From Microvirga terrae (GTDB lineage: Bacteria; Pseudomonadota; Alphaproteobacteria; Rhizobiales; Beijerinckiaceae), in NCBI RefSeq assembly GCF_013307435.2, contig NZ_CP102845.1, positions 3,594,001 through 3,658,000 on the forward strand: DNA of 64,000 nt, given 5' to 3'. Below the pieces are notes generated by a model, which saw nothing but the letters and a program-made list of their open reading frames with translations, did no database searches and was not told the origin of the DNA. This document shows, piece after piece, positions 62,189 to 64,000 of this stretch. A program made the position numbers and the translations under genes. The first letter of the stretch is position 1. The number at the start of each line of letters is the position of its first letter.

Positions 62189-62281
62189 TGGCGGGTGGTG
62201 ACAGGGGAGACGCAGGGCCGGTCATGACGTGAGAGACCGGCACGATATGCGACACTGCCATGACGGGAGGAACGGACCCGG

Positions 62282-62692
62282 TCACGCCACCTCGGTGACC
62301 GCGCGCAGGCGCAGGGTGACGCGGGTGAGCCGCGTGTCCTTGTCGCGCTCGCCGGAAATCTCCGTGACGCGCAGGTTGACGAGGCGGTGCCCGTCGAGGG
62401 TCAGCGCCGCGTCATCGAGGATCGCGTCGAGGCGTTCGGCCACGGCGAGCGCCGTGCGGGCACCGCCGGGCTCGGACCACACGACGATGCCGAGGCTCTG
62501 CTCGTGCCCACGCTCGCGATCCGTCGACCAATCGGCGGCACGCACGTCCGAGAACAGCGCATAGACCGGAGCGGCGCCCCGCGGCGGCTCGTCGTAGAGG
62601 CGCAACGAGCCGCCCATGAGCGCGCACAGCTCCGCATCCGCGGCCGCCGCGTCGAGGATCGCGCCGCGCAAGGCCAAAACGGGACTCGTCAT
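62282..62692 (-). CDS. GTA gp8, DUF3168 tail terminator-type protein
   Basis: A 136-residue DUF3168 protein, with LRGAILDAAAADAELCALMGGSLRLYDEPP, ALFSDVRAADWSTD and LIVNLRVTEIS-like VNLRVTEISGERDKDTRLTRVTLRLRA. It acts as the tail terminator or completion protein in related particles. Its ATG overlaps the stop of gp7 as ATGA (62689-62692). Confidence 0.92.
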   Translation of the reverse strand: MTSPVLALRGAILDAAAADAELCALMGGSLRLYDEPPRGAAPVYALFSDVRAADWSTDRERGHEQSLGIVVWSEPGGARTALAVAERLDAILDDAALTLDGHRLVNLRVTEISGERDKDTRLTRVTLRLRAVTEVA

Positions 62693-63024
62693 GGCCGCAT
62701 CTCCTCGACCAGGCAGACGAGATCGCGCCGCGACCCGTCCGGGTCGGACGCCGCCCGGATCGCGAAGCGGCGCAAGCCCGCGCTCAGGCGCATGGCGCCG
62801 GTCACGCCCTCGCGGTAGCGCAGGGTGATGCGGTGGGTCAGGCTCTGCTCGGGCCGGTCGGCGCGCACGCGCTCGACGCCCGAGAGCATCTCGATGGCGC
62901 CCCAGAGCTGCGGCCCCGCCGTGTAGGTGCGGATGACGCCGCCGAATCCGTCGGGTCGTTCGAGCGGCAGTTCGAGCACGAACCGGCGCGCCCGCGCGCC
63001 GATGCGAATGGGTCTGGTTCTCAT
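62689..63024 (-). CDS. GTA gp7, head closure protein
   Basis: A 111-residue head-closure (head-tail adaptor) protein. Pattern: FVLELPLERPDGFGGVIRTY, LWGAIEML, THRITLRYREGVTGAMRL and the ending LVCLVEEM. ATG at 63024 chosen; the longer frame crosses a repeat. Coupled to gp8. Confidence 0.88.
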   Translation of the reverse strand: MRTRPIRIGARARRFVLELPLERPDGFGGVIRTYTAGPQLWGAIEMLSGVERVRADRPEQSLTHRITLRYREGVTGAMRLSAGLRRFAIRAASDPDGSRRDLVCLVEEMRP

Positions 63025-63078
63025 GGCAATGTCTTTGAGAGGGAATGCGAGGGTGAAAGAAGGGAACGGTTCCCGCCG

Positions 63079-63228
63079 GGTCATCACCGGCCCTGTGCCG
63101 ACCACGACGTGGGCAGGGATCGGGCGTTCGCGCTTCCCGTCATCACCGGACTTGTCCCGGTGATCTCGATATGAAGAGCGCTGCGCTTCACAGCATCGGG
63201 ATGGCCGGGACAAGCCCGGCCATGACGT
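63079..63228. repeat. Paired-hairpin intergenic repeat, copies 12a/12b
   Basis: A diverged half unit (63079-63110) is followed by a full unit (63139-63228) with GTCATCACCGGACTTGTCCC and GGGATGGCCGGGACAAGCCC then GGCCATGACG. It lies between gp7 and gp6. Confidence 0.85.
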
Positions 63229-63291
63229 CGAGAGTGACAGGACCGGACGGGTGATGACGCGAAGGCTGTAGAGGGTAGCAATGACCCCGGC

Positions 63292-63858
63292 CTATAACCG
63301 CGCCCGCTGGAACGGCGCCACGAGGGCGAGCGCTTCGGGCGGGAGGATCTGCGCGCCGGTCACGTCGCCCCGGTTCTCGAACCAATGCGCGACAAGGATG
63401 CGGACCGCGAGCTTCAGCGGACCCGGCACCGCCTCGGGCCCCGTGCCGAAGCCCGCCCGCACCGCGATGGAAATCCCGTGCCGCGCCCGGCCCGGCTCCG
63501 GCGCGCCCGTCACGGCGATGCGCGGCGGATCGCTCACCAGGTCCGCCTCGAAGGCGCTCGCCGGAACGCCGGACGGGTTGCCTGCGGCATCGGTCAGGGT
63601 GATGCCGTCCACCGCGATGAGCGGCGCGAGCGGCAGCAGGATCGTGCCGCCGGACGGCCATCGGTCCAGCACCACGCGCCAGCGCTGCTCGATCAGGATC
63701 CGCCGCGATGCCGCCTCGACCATGAGGCGTGCCGCCTTGACGAGGCCCGCGACCAGGTCGTCCTGCGTGCCGTCGTCGCCATCGACGCGGAGATAGGCTT
63801 TCATGTCGTCGAGCGTGACGGGCTCGACGGCGGGCCCGCTGATGAATATGGGAATCAT
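63292..63858 (-). CDS. GTA gp6, head-tail connector protein
   Basis: A 188-residue connector protein. Pattern: PVTLDDMKAYLRVDGDDGTQDDLVAGLVKAA, then WRVVLDRWPSGGTILLPLAPL and LKLAVRILVAHWFENRGD. It bridges portal and tail in phage-like particles. ATG at 63858 starts the typical sequence. The next GTA gene upstream (major capsid) would be beyond the right edge but is preceded here by a plus-strand protease gene. Confidence 0.9.
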   Translation of the reverse strand: MIPIFISGPAVEPVTLDDMKAYLRVDGDDGTQDDLVAGLVKAARLMVEAASRRILIEQRWRVVLDRWPSGGTILLPLAPLIAVDGITLTDAAGNPSGVPASAFEADLVSDPPRIAVTGAPEPGRARHGISIAVRAGFGTGPEAVPGPLKLAVRILVAHWFENRGDVTGAQILPPEALALVAPFQRARL

Positions 63859-63882
63859 CTCGAACAGGGATCCTTTGAAGTG

Positions 63883-64000
63883 ATGCAACGTGTGGTTATG
63901 CTCGGTCTTGCCCTGTCGCTCGCCGCGACACGGGCGGATGCCATCGTGGGAGGCAGCGAGGATGCGGGCCCCCTCGCCCGTCGGAGCGTGATGGTGCTGA
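63883..64000 (+). CDS. Secreted trypsin-like serine protease (5' part, runs off the window)
   Basis: The first 39 residues show a signal peptide ending ATRADA, directly followed by IVGGSEDAGPLARRSVMVL, the mature trypsin N-terminus. Signal peptidase cleavage after ADA would expose the Ile that inserts into the activation pocket, so no separate zymogen cut would be needed. Catalytic residues lie beyond the edge. It is on the plus strand, against the GTA genes. Confidence 0.65.
   Translation, partial: MQRVVMLGLALSLAATRADAIVGGSEDAGPLARRSVMVL

Noticed and set aside
50777..64000. Ordinary prophage instead of a gene transfer agent
   Set aside because: The order gp6-gp7-gp8-gp9-gp10-gp10.1-gp11-gp12-gp13-gp14-gp15 and protein lengths follow RcGTA closely. 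No integrase, repressor or replication gene is seen. Upstream head genes are outside the window, so a prophage origin is not fully excluded.

Overview
The window is a high-GC alphaproteobacterial chromosome segment. It most resembles a member of Hyphomicrobiales (Rhizobiales) close to Methylobacteriaceae, for example a Microvirga-like genome. This rests on recognisable gene content and order: a ccmI-ccmE-ccmF-ccmH / degP / two-component pair / glnE / PAS histidine kinase / pepN block, a gene transfer agent (GTA) structural cluster, and many intergenic palindromes of a type common in this order. The species placement is an inference; no rRNA gene is present.

Layout. 0-3.7 kb: housekeeping genes (DUF2059, rpiA, gph), tRNA-Val(CAC) and an L,D-transpeptidase. 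3.8-7.4 kb: DUF971, moaA, a polar amino acid-type binding protein and a 3-hydroxyisobutyrate dehydrogenase-like enzyme. 7.4-9.8 kb: a secreted caspase-fold protein whose catalytic cysteine position is alanine. 10-13.3 kb: an enoyl-CoA hydratase, small stress-type proteins, a uracil-DNA glycosylase and a nuclease coupled to cobT. 13.3-16.2 kb: divergent cobT and cobS, then DUF1289 and a membrane-anchored aspartic protease. 16.2-18.5 kb: ADYC-like secreted proteins, then an AT-richer 1 kb gap with a tiny ORF and a strong terminator. 18.5-26.2 kb: dusA, ybaK, and a purine-catabolism run (ureE, guaD, xdhC, xdhB, xdhA). 26.5-36 kb: two RTX-type calcium-binding repeat proteins in opposite orientation, flanking gloA, pepN and a PAS histidine kinase. 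36.5-50.7 kb: glnE, a two-component pair, a single-PDZ DegP, the cytochrome c maturation genes, and a PhoPQ/FeuPQ-like pair with a small PepSY-like secreted protein. 50.8-64 kb: GTA-like tail and lysis genes (gp6 to gp15, DUF2793, GH108 lysozyme, holin-like), all on the minus strand. The capsid, portal and terminase genes would lie beyond the right edge.

How the genes fit together. XdhAB with its maturation factor XdhC, guanine deaminase and the very His-rich UreE describe a path from guanine to xanthine and urate and, through later steps, to urea and urease. DegP, its adjacent two-component pair and the Ccm system form an envelope-biogenesis block. The GTA cluster is interrupted by three genes on the opposite strand (DUF465, a small lipoprotein and a trypsin-like protease), by hairpin repeats between its genes, and by a duplicated gp11 5' end. 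It may therefore be a remodelled or decaying particle cluster.

The strongest candidates for something undescribed are: the pseudo-caspase; the rearranged GTA tail module with secreted-protein cargo; the 26-codon ORF with its own terminator; and the pair of near-identical inverted RTX cores.
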